Shown: positions 7,932-16,291 of the stretch, piece by piece
Position numbering within the stretch: position 1 is the first letter of the stretch
How the letters are laid out: the number at the start of each line of letters is the position of its first letter
Source: Gammaproteobacteria bacterium
GTDB lineage: Bacteria; Pseudomonadota; Gammaproteobacteria; SZUA-152
Direction: 5' to 3'
NCBI GenBank assembly: GCA_021648485.1
Contig: JAKISS010000022.1
Span: 1 to 45,333 of the forward strand
Length of the DNA stretch: 45,333 bases
Program-made: the position numbers and the translations under genes
The notes under the pieces: model-generated
What the model was told of the DNA's origin: nothing
Seen by the model: only the letters and a program-made list of their open reading frames with translations
The model's database searches: none

Positions 7932-9281
7932 TTACAAAAGAATCAGATTGATTACAGGAACCAGCCACCCCAGATGTTCTGGTGTAGGGGTTGGGAGTGA
8001 AGGTGGTGGTGTGTTAGGCGGTTGACTAAATAACAAACGATTAGGCGTTCCAGCACCCACGTCGGAAATTCGATTGGTGGTGCTATTGCTTATAATAGCA
8101 TTTGTTACTTCAGCAGTTGATGCTGTGAAATTTGTTTCCAGAAACAGTGCGGCAACACCTGCCACATGTGGGGCTGCCATCGATGTTCCACTTATTGTAT
8201 TAGTGGCCATATTGCTGGTATGCCAAGCCGAGGTAATAAAACTCCCGGGCGCAAAAATATCTACACATGTGCCTGTATTTGAAAAACCGGACCTTTGATC
8301 AGATGAGTCTGAAGATGCCACAGTAATGGCATTGGTGACACGCGCCGGGCTTACATTGCAGGCATCACTATTGTCATTGCCAGCAGCAACAACAAAGGAT
8401 ACACCCGCATTTACCGTATTATTCAGCGCTGTATCCAGGGCTTGAGACACAGGCCCTTCCAAGCTCATATTTGCAACAGCAGGAGATTGATGGTTAAGGC
8501 TAACCCAATCAATGCCGGCAATAATTTGGCTATACCACCCGCTGCCCGCACAATTCAGAACCCGGACTGGATACAGCATGGCATTTTTTGCCACACCAAA
8601 ACTGGCCCCACCAACTGTTCCCGCCACATGCGTTCCATGGCCGTTACAATCGTTTGCATCAGAGTCATTATCGATAAAATCATAACCGCTACCAACCCGA
8701 TTACCGAACTCATTGTGAGTTGCTCTTATACCTGTATCCAGAATATAAACATGAACATTGCTACCATCAGTATTGTATTGATACGATTGATCCAATGGCA
8801 GGTTCTGTTGATCGACCCTATCCAGCCCCCATGAAGGTGTTGGCGCTTGTATTGCACTGATGCTTATTAATATATCAGGTTCTATATAACTAACTTCCGG
8901 CTTATTCTTCAAAAACTGCACAGACTCTTCTGTTAGCGCAGCAGAAAAACCTTTAATCGCATATTCATATGTCAACCCCAGCTTGTTGACTTCATCAGCA
9001 TTTCTTGCAGAACGAAAAACTCCTTTTTGGGCATCAACAGAAATTTGATTTTGCCTTACTTCGTTGACCAATCTGTCTGCAACCTGTCCAACCGATTCAC
9101 CAGTCCTACTGACATTCAAGCCACGCACAAATTCGCTCTCTTTTAAAACAATAATATATTTTCCTTTCGCAACCGTATATTGATCAGAAGCATATACTCC
9201 CCCTGATATAAAAATATTGATGCAAACAAACAGAAGTACAGCCATTATACTTTGAATGAATAACTGATTTTTCCAATTCAT
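7932..9281 (-). CDS. Secreted subtilisin-like serine protease (S8, proteinase K type)
   Basis: A 449-residue extracellular protease precursor. Residues 1-31 form a signal peptide ending near GGVYAS. Residues 41-136 are an I9-type propeptide (KYIIVLKESEF ... VSYIEPD). The catalytic domain holds Asp182 in VYILDTG, His215 in NGHGTHVAGT, oxyanion Asn302 in VVAAGNDN and Ser367 in GTSMAAPHVAG, so all active residues are present. A proline-rich linker (PPNTPPPSLPTPTP) leads to a short hydrophobic end, WLVPVINLILL, which is neither a PEP-CTERM nor a clear GlyGly-CTERM signal. GAGGAAG before the ATG supports the start. The gene lies in a segment bracketed by direct repeats, suggesting acquisition. Confidence 0.95.
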   Translation of the reverse strand: MNWKNQLFIQSIMAVLLFVCINIFISGGVYASDQYTVAKGKYIIVLKESEFVRGLNVSRTGESVGQVADRLVNEVRQNQISVDAQKGVFRSARNADEVNKLGLTYEYAIKGFSAALTEESVQFLKNKPEVSYIEPDILISISAIQAPTPSWGLDRVDQQNLPLDQSYQYNTDGSNVHVYILDTGIRATHNEFGNRVGSGYDFIDNDSDANDCNGHGTHVAGTVGGASFGVAKNAMLYPVRVLNCAGSGWYSQIIAGIDWVSLNHQSPAVANMSLEGPVSQALDTALNNTVNAGVSFVVAAGNDNSDACNVSPARVTNAITVASSDSSDQRSGFSNTGTCVDIFAPGSFITSAWHTSNMATNTISGTSMAAPHVAGVAALFLETNFTASTAEVTNAIISNSTTNRISDVGAGTPNRLLFSQPPNTPPPSLPTPTPEHLGWLVPVINLILL

Positions 9282-9516
9282 TTATACTTCCTCATACTGG
9301 CGTATCAAAACAATGCCATACCTATTCCCGGATTTACAAAAAAGGGAAATCCTAGACATTAGTTTTGATTTTGATATTTTAGCCTGCGATAACAAACCCG
9401 ATATATTCCTCCTTATCCTGAAGGAAATATTTTTATTAACCAACCATCAGAAAACTGTGAAGCCATACCACTTCATGCTCACTAGGCTTGTAATTTACTC
9501 ACTATGAAACTTCACT

Positions 9517-9843
9517 TTAATTATATATGAAAAACCTGTCTATCTCAGGCTCGCATGAAGGCTGCTGACCACTGGAAATTTTGAAATTAATTTTTTTCCC
9601 CGACATAAATGCAGCAATCATGGAGCTTACTAAAATTGTATAATTTGGATGTGATTTATTGATAGAAAATCTTGCCCCATTAGCGCAGGTACTGATTTCT
9701 GTATTTTCATAATTCGTTATAAAAGTTAACCCATCACTGTATGGATAAAGGTGTGTAATTTCTACTCGCCCAGACCAAGGGTCAGCAAATACCACTCCTG
9801 AAAAAAACATTACACTTAATATTAATAAAAATTTTGATTTCAC
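9517..9843 (-). CDS. Small secreted hypothetical protein
   Basis: A 108-residue protein with a clear signal peptide (MKSKFLLILSVMFFSGVVFA, cleavage before DPWSG) and a mature part of about 88 residues. Similar small periplasmic proteins with W-x-G near the start, a TCANGARFSI-like segment and a late CEPEIDRFFIY motif are widespread in gammaproteobacteria without a known role. Two cysteines (in STCANG and SCEPE) could form a disulfide. The start is a GTG at 9843 with AAAGGAA upstream; no ATG lies near. It is encoded 235 bases upstream of the protease on the same strand, so they may share a message. No functional link is proven. Confidence 0.8.
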   Translation of the reverse strand: MKSKFLLILSVMFFSGVVFADPWSGRVEITHLYPYSDGLTFITNYENTEISTCANGARFSINKSHPNYTILVSSMIAAFMSGKKINFKISSGQQPSCEPEIDRFFIYN

Positions 9844-10577
9844 AATATCATTCCTTTGACAGTTAATGGTTATAATGACCTTCAGAAAGAAAGAGGGAAC
9901 CCTTCTTTGAAAACCTGAGGTTTATTTTCAACTATTACTAACTCTAATTAAACATCCTACAAATCTACTAAATAATTCATCGTCTATGGAGCTTTCATTA
10001 TAAGCGTGCAACAGTGTTTTTCAAGGTAATTGTTGCTTTTTAATCAAGCTAGTCTTTTAATTCTTTCGGGAACCTTGAACAAGATTCTCCGAAAAAAAAC
10101 AACACTGCCTTAAATACTTCGACATTGTAATGATTAAAGGTGTTAGCGCTTCAACATTCGTACAACGTATCAGGCGATCAAATCGAATATCAAACCTGAC
10201 ACTAAAACAATTTAACTGTTTCAGAGGTAACAAGTCAAGATCGACACAATGAAATATTTGTTTGACATCCCCAACCGTGATTTTATGACCAAAACCATAA
10301 AGACCAGAAAGTTCAAGTGACGATATCCCTTATTCTGAGGCTCCGAAACATCGAAACAAGCAAACAAACAAACAACAATCACTATCTGAACAGGATCAAA
10401 AAACAAACAAACGAAAGTCAACGATCAAGGTGAAAGTTGAGCGCGCGTTTAGCTCAATAACGAATGAGAAAGGTAGGTTTGCTTAATTTTAAGATCAAAC
10501 ACTGGCAAGATGATTTAACCCTTAATTCACATTTAAACTGATTGGTTTCTCATTATTTAATTGTTACTCACACACGG
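9844..10577. other. Long AT-rich intergenic region
   Basis: About 730 bases with no credible gene. A 66-codon minus-strand frame (10221-10421) has poor composition, no ribosome site and lies across an A/C-rich stretch with repeated CAAA units near 10360-10410. Promoters for the small secreted gene should lie near 9860-9950, but no convincing hexamers were identified. The right edge merges into the DUF2058 fragment. Confidence 0.6.
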
Positions 10578-10665
10578 CATTTTATGCGGGCCTTCTACCA
10601 AACCTGAACTGTTTGAGGATGCCCCATATTCGGACTATAAAATCCCGGACGATTTGATGTGGTAA
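10578..10665 (+). pseudogene. Decayed 3' fragment of a DUF2058 gene
   Basis: The plus strand reads ILCGPSTKPELFEDAP, then YSDYKIPDDLMW and stop. This parallels the intact gene's end, ILCASPTKTESVEDDL then YADYKIPDDLMW and stop. Upstream of about 10575 the similarity ends, so only the last 28 or so codons survive. The fragment overlaps, antisense, the 3' end of the haem-propeller gene. Confidence 0.85.
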
Positions 10666-10717
10666 AGGATAAATTCAGGCCGTAAAAAGTCCACCAGGCA
10701 GAAATATCAAACAGCAT
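10578..10717. repeat. Direct repeat, right copy (DUF2058 3' end and downstream)
   Basis: Right partner of 7744-7886. It has an exact 37-base block (10631-10667), then roughly 75 percent identity for about 50 bases. The downstream half is coding sequence of the minus-strand haem-propeller gene. The left copy therefore appears to contain a decayed version of that gene's end as well. Confidence 0.85.
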
Positions 10718-13696
10718 TTCATTAACAGGAATGCTGTCAGGGTCAGCGGGATCAGTTCCTGCCCACCGCTCATCACCATTCAGCGCGCCGTCTTCGTCGC
10801 GGTCCAACGCAATACGCATGCCGGACCCTGGGGGCGCACAGGTGTAGGTAATATTATTGTGATGTTTGGCCTTTCTGCGCAATGCAGCATCGGTAATTTG
10901 CCTTTTATACATGGAGTCCTGTGCAAAAGTGCCATCCCGCTGATAGAGAAACCCCTGCTTTTTCTTTTGTGCTACCAGATCGCATTCACCAAGGTCAGCT
11001 CTTGCAATCATCAGGTCAATGCGCGGGCCAACAACATCACCATTGTGTTCAGTCAACGTAACCTGTTGGCCCATAATGGGGAAGAAGTTGCTGGGAAACA
11101 CCATCATGTACTGTTCAAGATTACGACGTATTTCCATTCCTTCAGGAGAAATTGGCAGATTGTCAGGATTACCCGGGTCCAATGGCGTCACCGTTCCTGG
11201 CGCACGCGGCAAAAACCCATTGGTATTGTGGAAACGAAAGATAGTATCCGTGCTGCCGTCCTGCGTATAACCAAAACCTTTGATTTGATCACCCGTATGT
11301 ACATTGTCATTTCCAAAGAAAAGTTGATGGGATATTTTCTGGAAATCTTCCGGTACACTCGGGTCCCAGGCGGGGTCCATTCCGGTAAAGGGGTCATCCG
11401 CCAGATACTTACGACTGTTAGGCATACCAAACATGCCCACCTTGTTGTACAAATTGCGCAGATGCGGAATTTTCAGGAATTGCTGAATAAAGGCAAAGGT
11501 ATTTCTGCTGTTGGTACCAAAAACACCTGGTTTGTCAGTTATGTCTTTATTGAAGTCACGATCAACCACATGGCAACCACTACAGTTAAATGCCGTGTCT
11601 ACCACTTTGCTGGAATCAAAAAAGAAATCCTTGCCCGCCTGCTGTGCTGACGTCAGAGAATCATCGAGGTGACGAATCGGGTTTGCCGGATACATCAATT
11701 CCAGCGCAAAATCAGTAAATTCATTCATGGATTCTGTGGACAATCGAGTGCTGCGCCCCTGTAGCCCTACAAACGTATTATTGAATTTGGAGAATGCCAA
11801 ACGTTCATTATAGATGCCCATGTCAGGTTGCACATTGTCTTCCTGAGAACCATCAGCTTCCAGGTTTCCTCCTGTCTGGTCACCACGCCAATGCATCGCG
11901 CCATGGTTGGCCATGCCACGCATGCTCTGCGTGGCCATTGGGCCTTTGACGGGTGCAAAGTGCGGGCTTACGGGCAGACCGAAATCTTCATGGTTAATGG
12001 CCAGATCACTGGGGCCACCCGGATAATCGGCGGCACTGGGATTTAATACCGCGTTAGCACTGGGATCACCCAGGGACCAGGCCAACTGGTCCATGTCACC
12101 AAATACATGGCATAGGGCACAAGAGCTGTCTCCACGACTGGAGGTCAGTGACGCATCGTAATGATACTGACGGCCTTTAACAATATGTGCAGGTTCGGGG
12201 TTGTACATCTGCACCTGCGAAAGTTCCGTATTGGTGTTGGTATCGACAATGGAAATGGCATTGTTAAAACGTGTTAACACATATAGACGATTTTTCTTTT
12301 CATGCAAGACAAGACCCGCAGGGCCACCACCGCTTAATTGAATTTGATGGGCAAGATCGGGAACAAAAGTATTATTTTCTAATTGAGCGGTATCAAACAC
12401 ACCGACCTTGGCTGAACCAAATGCAGCAACATACAGGGTTTTACCATCACTGCTGATGGCCATATCCATGGGCTGTGCCAGCGATCTGGCATTTTCATCA
12501 TTGGGCAGGTCATCACAACAAACACTGTAATCAATATGTTTATTCAAATGTACAGGTGTTACATTGCCATCATCCAGTACGCTGATGCGACTTTCGGCAA
12601 AATGTCCGTTGAGGGTTGTGTAATCAGTTGCGGGCGCATCGGTTGTTGCAGGCAACGTACCGGCAGGGCCAGTGAAACGCTTCAGGTTCAGTGCTTCGGT
12701 ATTGGTCACATAAACTTTGCCATTCACCGGGTTGCTGATCATGTTAAAGATAATGGTACCAACACCGGAAATGGCTTCAATTTCCACGGGTATAACAGCA
12801 TTGGCATCAATCACAAACACATCTTTATCCGGCAGAGTAAAATTAACCAGGTGATCCCAGACTTTACCGGTTTCATCAACCCAATGTTCTCCATCATGCT
12901 GCACAATCAGACCGGTTAACGGTTGCATATTGCCCGCCGTGTCGGTCATATGCGCTTCGGGTACACCATCACCATCGGTGTCCACATTCAAGCTGGCCAG
13001 CGGAACACCCCCATTATCGGTCACCACCGTTTCTGCAATGGTCGTCGTTTTGTTACCTGTTTTGAAACCGGCGGCATAAACTTTGCTGCCATCCGCAGAA
13101 ACGGTTAATGCACGGGGGGAGTCTGTAAACAAGGTAATGATGGTCAGCGGAGTACCGCCCAGGCTGGTATCATGATCCACATCATCGGCATCAAAAACCC
13201 AGACATCCGCGCGTCCCACACCCGGTGTGGTTAATGCCGGATCAACCGGTGAATTCTGGCCACGGTGTGCAGTGGTAATAAATGCTCGCTCGTTATGCTC
13301 TCCGGCAAAAACAATGTCCATGGGTTCATCGCCCACCAATAAGGTTTTCATCACCTGCTTGGCTCCACGACCAACATTAACAATACTGACACTGTCAGAA
13401 ATACTGTTAACTACCCAGACTTCATTGCGATTTCGCACAGCAAGTGCGACGGGTTCCATGCCCACCAGGATAGAGTGCTGATGTTTTAATGTGCCATTTT
13501 TTTTAATGCTGAATATTTCCAGACGATTGTCTGGCGTATTTAATGCGAACAGTTTTTTACCGTCCGGCGACATTGCTAAAGGCCGTACCTGCCCGGATTC
13601 AAAAAGTGTGTAAGCACTACCAGAAAATACAGGTGGCGCAAACAGTAATAGTATTACGATAATCAATAATAACGATTTATATCTACGATCAAACAT
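10595..13696 (-). CDS. Secreted beta-propeller protein with two haem c motifs
   Basis: A 1033-residue exported protein. Residues 1-25 are a signal peptide (LLLIIVILLLFAPPVFSGSA). About residues 30-510 carry YVTN/YncE-type propeller repeats such as RPLAMSPDGKKLFALNTPDN, MDIVFAGEHNERAFITT and MDMAISSDGKTLYVAAFGSA. Haem c sites follow near residue 526 (CALCH) and residue 705 (CSGCH), with MRGMANHGAMHWRGD between, as in dihaem peroxidase-like proteins. A late acidic stretch, DRDEDGALNGDE, resembles a calcium loop. A likely role is periplasmic or extracellular redox chemistry; the substrate is unknown. AGGAGGT before the ATG is an ideal ribosome site. The last 23 or so codons are antisense to the DUF2058 fragment, so the C-terminus is probably secondary. 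Confidence 0.88.
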   Translation of the reverse strand: MFDRRYKSLLLIIVILLLFAPPVFSGSAYTLFESGQVRPLAMSPDGKKLFALNTPDNRLEIFSIKKNGTLKHQHSILVGMEPVALAVRNRNEVWVVNSISDSVSIVNVGRGAKQVMKTLLVGDEPMDIVFAGEHNERAFITTAHRGQNSPVDPALTTPGVGRADVWVFDADDVDHDTSLGGTPLTIITLFTDSPRALTVSADGSKVYAAGFKTGNKTTTIAETVVTDNGGVPLASLNVDTDGDGVPEAHMTDTAGNMQPLTGLIVQHDGEHWVDETGKVWDHLVNFTLPDKDVFVIDANAVIPVEIEAISGVGTIIFNMISNPVNGKVYVTNTEALNLKRFTGPAGTLPATTDAPATDYTTLNGHFAESRISVLDDGNVTPVHLNKHIDYSVCCDDLPNDENARSLAQPMDMAISSDGKTLYVAAFGSAKVGVFDTAQLENNTFVPDLAHQIQLSGGGPAGLVLHEKKNRLYVLTRFNNAISIVDTNTNTELSQVQMYNPEPAHIVKGRQYHYDASLTSSRGDSSCALCHVFGDMDQLAWSLGDPSANAVLNPSAADYPGGPSDLAINHEDFGLPVSPHFAPVKGPMATQSMRGMANHGAMHWRGDQTGGNLEADGSQEDNVQPDMGIYNERLAFSKFNNTFVGLQGRSTRLSTESMNEFTDFALELMYPANPIRHLDDSLTSAQQAGKDFFFDSSKVVDTAFNCSGCHVVDRDFNKDITDKPGVFGTNSRNTFAFIQQFLKIPHLRNLYNKVGMFGMPNSRKYLADDPFTGMDPAWDPSVPEDFQKISHQLFFGNDNVHTGDQIKGFGYTQDGSTDTIFRFHNTNGFLPRAPGTVTPLDPGNPDNLPISPEGMEIRRNLEQYMMVFPSNFFPIMGQQVTLTEHNGDVVGPRIDLMIARADLGECDLVAQKKKQGFLYQRDGTFAQDSMYKRQITDAALRRKAKHHNNITYTCAPPGSGMRIALDRDEDGALNGDERWAGTDPADPDSIPVNEMLFDISAWWTFYGLNLSFTTSNRPGFYSPNMGHPQTVQVW

Positions 13697-13786
13697 TTGC
13701 AGACCTCCTGTGCATAAGCAATTTAAAAACTGAGAACCAAAAACTGACTATTTCGAAATATCATGGGTGAATCGTGAATACCTACC

Positions 13787-13969
13787 TTAGGAATGGAAAT
13801 TAAATAACTTATACAATTAGCATCTCTACTTCAGCCCGTATTTGCCCGTTTTTCAATCACAAAAGCTCGAAATAGAACAACTATTCCTGCACTTTTGCTC
13901 AATCAGAACGAACAAATATGAACCAAATCAGAGTGCCACTTATATAACTTATTTAATTTCCATCCCTTA
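13787..13969. mobile_element. MITE-like element with 27-base terminal inverted repeats
   Basis: Left end 13787-13813 and right end 13943-13969 are inverted copies matching at 24 of 27 positions, with the shared core ATGGAAATTAAATAA. The 129-base interior holds no gene but has a small palindrome, AATAG-AACAA-CTATT. Element size (183 bases), AT-rich termini and intergenic position between the haem-propeller gene and hipA fit a non-autonomous transposable element. It fills half of the 354-base gap; the remainder shows nothing notable. Confidence 0.7.
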
Positions 13970-14050
13970 CCGCCAGCCACAACAAGTATTTTCCTGCCTG
14001 AAAAATGACCACTGACGCACTACCTCGAAAATACTCCGGGCAGCATTTTT

Positions 14051-15358
14051 CTAGTCGAAATGCTTTAACCGAAGCACATTCTGTATTTGTGTCTGCCACA
14101 CAGACGGTACACCGGCATCTTCGGCATAAATCTGCCAGTTCGATACAACCTGCTGCACTTCCCGGATAATAGCTTCGGCACGTCCGCGTTTCATTGCGGC
14201 TGTTTTTGCACAGGCCTTAAAATCATCCAGGGTAAAATTATCGCGTTTGCCGTTGAGCATCATTTGATGACTGGCAGTCCATCGGCCAACGGGATTAAAA
14301 CTGAATGTAAGGTCAAAAGCCGGTGACAATGACCAGGTGCCGGACTTGTCCATCAGAAAGGCGATATTTTTCACATGGTCATCCTGATTGCGAGCGATGA
14401 TATTAAACACCATGCGCCGAAATTGTTCTTCAATGGTCTTCATGGGTAAACCCAGCTGACGAATCACTAACAGTGTCTGCTCGTAGCTGTAGGCACCTGC
14501 GAGGTTAAAATCAAAATGTGCCAGCGCGCATAGCGATTGCATGTGCCGTTTTTCACCATTGGCCAGACGATCAAAACGCCGTGTCATAAAATGCTGTCGG
14601 CCATTTTCCTCGAACAGACGGCATTCACTGATCTCAATGCCACAATCCTTTGCCATCAGGTAATAAGCGTATTCAATAACACCAAAACCCTGCGGATCTT
14701 CCAGCTCTTTGTCCTGGTTTCCCGTAACACCATCAAACTTCAACAGCCAGTATTCAAAACCCTCCCCCCCTGGCACTTGCCCGGAACGTACTTCGTTGCT
14801 GGCTGGATTCCAGGCGATCACCGCCTTGGCGCGAGCACCTCCGGCTGAAGTGCCAACACGCAGAATATCAGCCAGCGCCCGTTCTTTTTCTGCACCTGCA
14901 AAGGAAGCACGCAGATCGCTGCGATGGCTAAGCACCTGCGATGCCAGTTTAACCAGTGTATCAATGTGTATCTGGTTTGCCTGCCGCGCCTGCGGCCCAA
15001 TGGCCGGGGTAAATTCCAGTGCCCCCATGCCCCGCTCTCCCGTGTAACACAGGCGCTCCAGCGCGTTAAACGAATCCGGCTGCCGTCCCTGGGTGGCCAG
15101 CCAGGCATCAATCAGGGCATTGCCAAATTTGTCCGGCAAGGAATCCGCCAGCAAACCCGGCAGACCGTGAAATGTCTGCCGGGACAACTCAGGGAAACGA
15201 TAAACACGGCTGGCCGACGGCATCATTAGTGGGGCAATTTCAATGCCACTACCAATAAACGCAGGATCATATTCAAAACTGGCAACGTTATCACCGTCAG
15301 CCAGCGATATCGCTCCAATACTGCGTCCCCATAACCGCACCTCGGTAACATGGCTCAT
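14051..15358 (-). CDS. hipA: HipA-type serine/threonine kinase toxin
   Basis: A 435-residue HipA kinase, near the 440 of E. coli HipA. E. coli HipA phosphorylates glutamyl-tRNA synthetase and arrests growth; the target here is inferred only by family. The N-terminal subdomain starts VTEVRLWGRSIGAISLADGD. The phosphate-binding loop is VGTSAGGARAKAVIAW, near residue 167, and includes the serine position that is autophosphorylated in relatives. Catalytic motifs are IIARNQDDHVKNIAF near residue 315 and SPAFDLTFSFNP near residue 340. All key residues seem present, so it is probably active. Its ATG overlaps the hipB stop (ATGA), which means coupled translation after the antitoxin. Confidence 0.95.
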   Translation of the reverse strand: MSHVTEVRLWGRSIGAISLADGDNVASFEYDPAFIGSGIEIAPLMMPSASRVYRFPELSRQTFHGLPGLLADSLPDKFGNALIDAWLATQGRQPDSFNALERLCYTGERGMGALEFTPAIGPQARQANQIHIDTLVKLASQVLSHRSDLRASFAGAEKERALADILRVGTSAGGARAKAVIAWNPASNEVRSGQVPGGEGFEYWLLKFDGVTGNQDKELEDPQGFGVIEYAYYLMAKDCGIEISECRLFEENGRQHFMTRRFDRLANGEKRHMQSLCALAHFDFNLAGAYSYEQTLLVIRQLGLPMKTIEEQFRRMVFNIIARNQDDHVKNIAFLMDKSGTWSLSPAFDLTFSFNPVGRWTASHQMMLNGKRDNFTLDDFKACAKTAAMKRGRAEAIIREVQQVVSNWQIYAEDAGVPSVWQTQIQNVLRLKHFD

Positions 15359-15717
15359 GTGTCGTCATCCCAGGACCATGGCTGCGGCTCTTCAGCAACA
15401 TGATTTGCCTGCCGCTGACCGGAAGCACGCTGTCGCACTTTGCCTTTTTTTTGTCGAAGTAAATCCATCGGACTCGGCTGGACATCGGGCAACAGCAATT
15501 CCAGATTTGGCAATAACTCCAGTACCCGGAAAATACGGATCAGGCTGGCCATCTGCGCCGAAGCGCCAGCTTCAATGCGTTCCACTGTACGCTTGGCGAC
15601 CCCGGCCTGTTCCGCCAGGTTGGCTTGTGTTAATTGCAATTCAAGCCGACGTCGTGCAATACGGCCACCAAGTTCGGCCAGAATAGCCTCATCGGCAAGC
15701 AACCTGGAAATTTTCAT
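15355..15717 (-). CDS. hipB: HipB-type antitoxin, XRE-family repressor
   Basis: A 120-residue antitoxin that should bind HipA and repress the operon. The helix-turn-helix covers about residues 20-70: LGGRIARRRLELQLTQANLA, EQAGVAKRTVERIEAG and a following helix ASLIRIFRVLELL. A charged, poorly ordered tail follows (QKKGKVRQRASGQRQ), as is usual for HipB-like proteins and their protease-sensitive C-termini. The ATG at 15717 is chosen over a GTG three codons earlier because AAAGGTGAC lies just upstream of it. That ribosome site overlaps the first of four operator-like inverted repeats, so repressor binding would cover it. It overlaps hipA by 4 bases. Confidence 0.93.
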   Translation of the reverse strand: MKISRLLADEAILAELGGRIARRRLELQLTQANLAEQAGVAKRTVERIEAGASAQMASLIRIFRVLELLPNLELLLPDVQPSPMDLLRQKKGKVRQRASGQRQANHVAEEPQPWSWDDDT

Positions 15718-15719
15718 TA

Positions 15720-15735
15720 TCGTCACCTTTGACGA
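15720..15735. promoter_or_regulatory. Probable HipB operator O1
   Basis: Inverted repeat TCGT-CACCTTTG-ACGA. It overlaps the hipB ribosome site. It follows the shared pattern TCGY-N6-TG-RCGA. Confidence 0.7.
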
Positions 15736-15759
15736 GTTAAGCCAAAAAACAGGCCTTTC

Positions 15760-15775
15760 TCGTAAATTTTGACGA
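15760..15775. promoter_or_regulatory. Probable HipB operator O2
   Basis: Inverted repeat TCGT-AAATTTTG-ACGA, starting 40 bases from O1, with the same spacer length of 8 ending in TG. It lies where the core promoter of hipBA is expected. Confidence 0.7.
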
Positions 15776-15805
15776 TATATAGCCTAAGCCAAGCAAAAAA
15801 TCAAA

Positions 15806-15821
15806 TCGCCATTACTGACGA
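15806..15821. promoter_or_regulatory. Probable HipB operator O3
   Basis: Inverted repeat TCGC-CATTACTG-ACGA, starting 46 bases from O2, same spacer length. One arm base differs between the halves. Confidence 0.6.
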
Positions 15822-15843
15822 ACTGTCATAACGATCCGTCATT

Positions 15844-15863
15844 ACTCGCAACTATTGGCGAGT
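15844..15863. promoter_or_regulatory. Probable HipB operator O4
   Basis: A perfect six-base inverted repeat ACTCGC-AACTATTG-GCGAGT, 38 bases from O3. It is the most symmetric of the four sites. The rest of the gap up to the lipoprotein start at 16292 shows no gene. Confidence 0.7.
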
Positions 15864-16291
15864 TACTCATAAAACATATCGAAATTGATTACAATTTGAG
15901 CAAGGCAACGCCCTCGCATTGGATATTTTTGTATCCACTCGCGTGAACAGCATTTTAACCCATCCACAATTTCCAGATACATTCACGTATACCCGATCTG
16001 TTACGCTGTCAGGAGCATGTGCATTTCTTAACCTTTTTATAGTTATGCCTCCGCTTGTCAACTCTCTCCTGATAACCCTATATTGAAAAATAAAATGAAC
16101 CTTTTTTATAAAGTTAAGCGTCAATTCCGTGTATCCGCAGAAAACATTGCAGGCTCCAGGCGACAGTGATTGAGGGTATGGCTTTAAACACCTGTCCCAT
16201 ACCAATCAGTCATACGCGTTCCAACGACGTTAAGAAAACAGAGAGCTATGCTGAACAAAATAACATCATCATATTCAACGAGGAAAATCGT

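Noticed and set aside
10221-10421. 66-codon minus-strand ORF in the long intergenic region
   Set aside because: No ribosome site, biased Phe/Val/Cys composition and overlap with a CAAA-rich stretch; most likely chance.
10859-11650. 263-codon plus-strand ORF antisense to the haem-propeller gene
   Set aside because: Long but antisense to a well-supported gene with clear domains; no recognisable motif or start signal.
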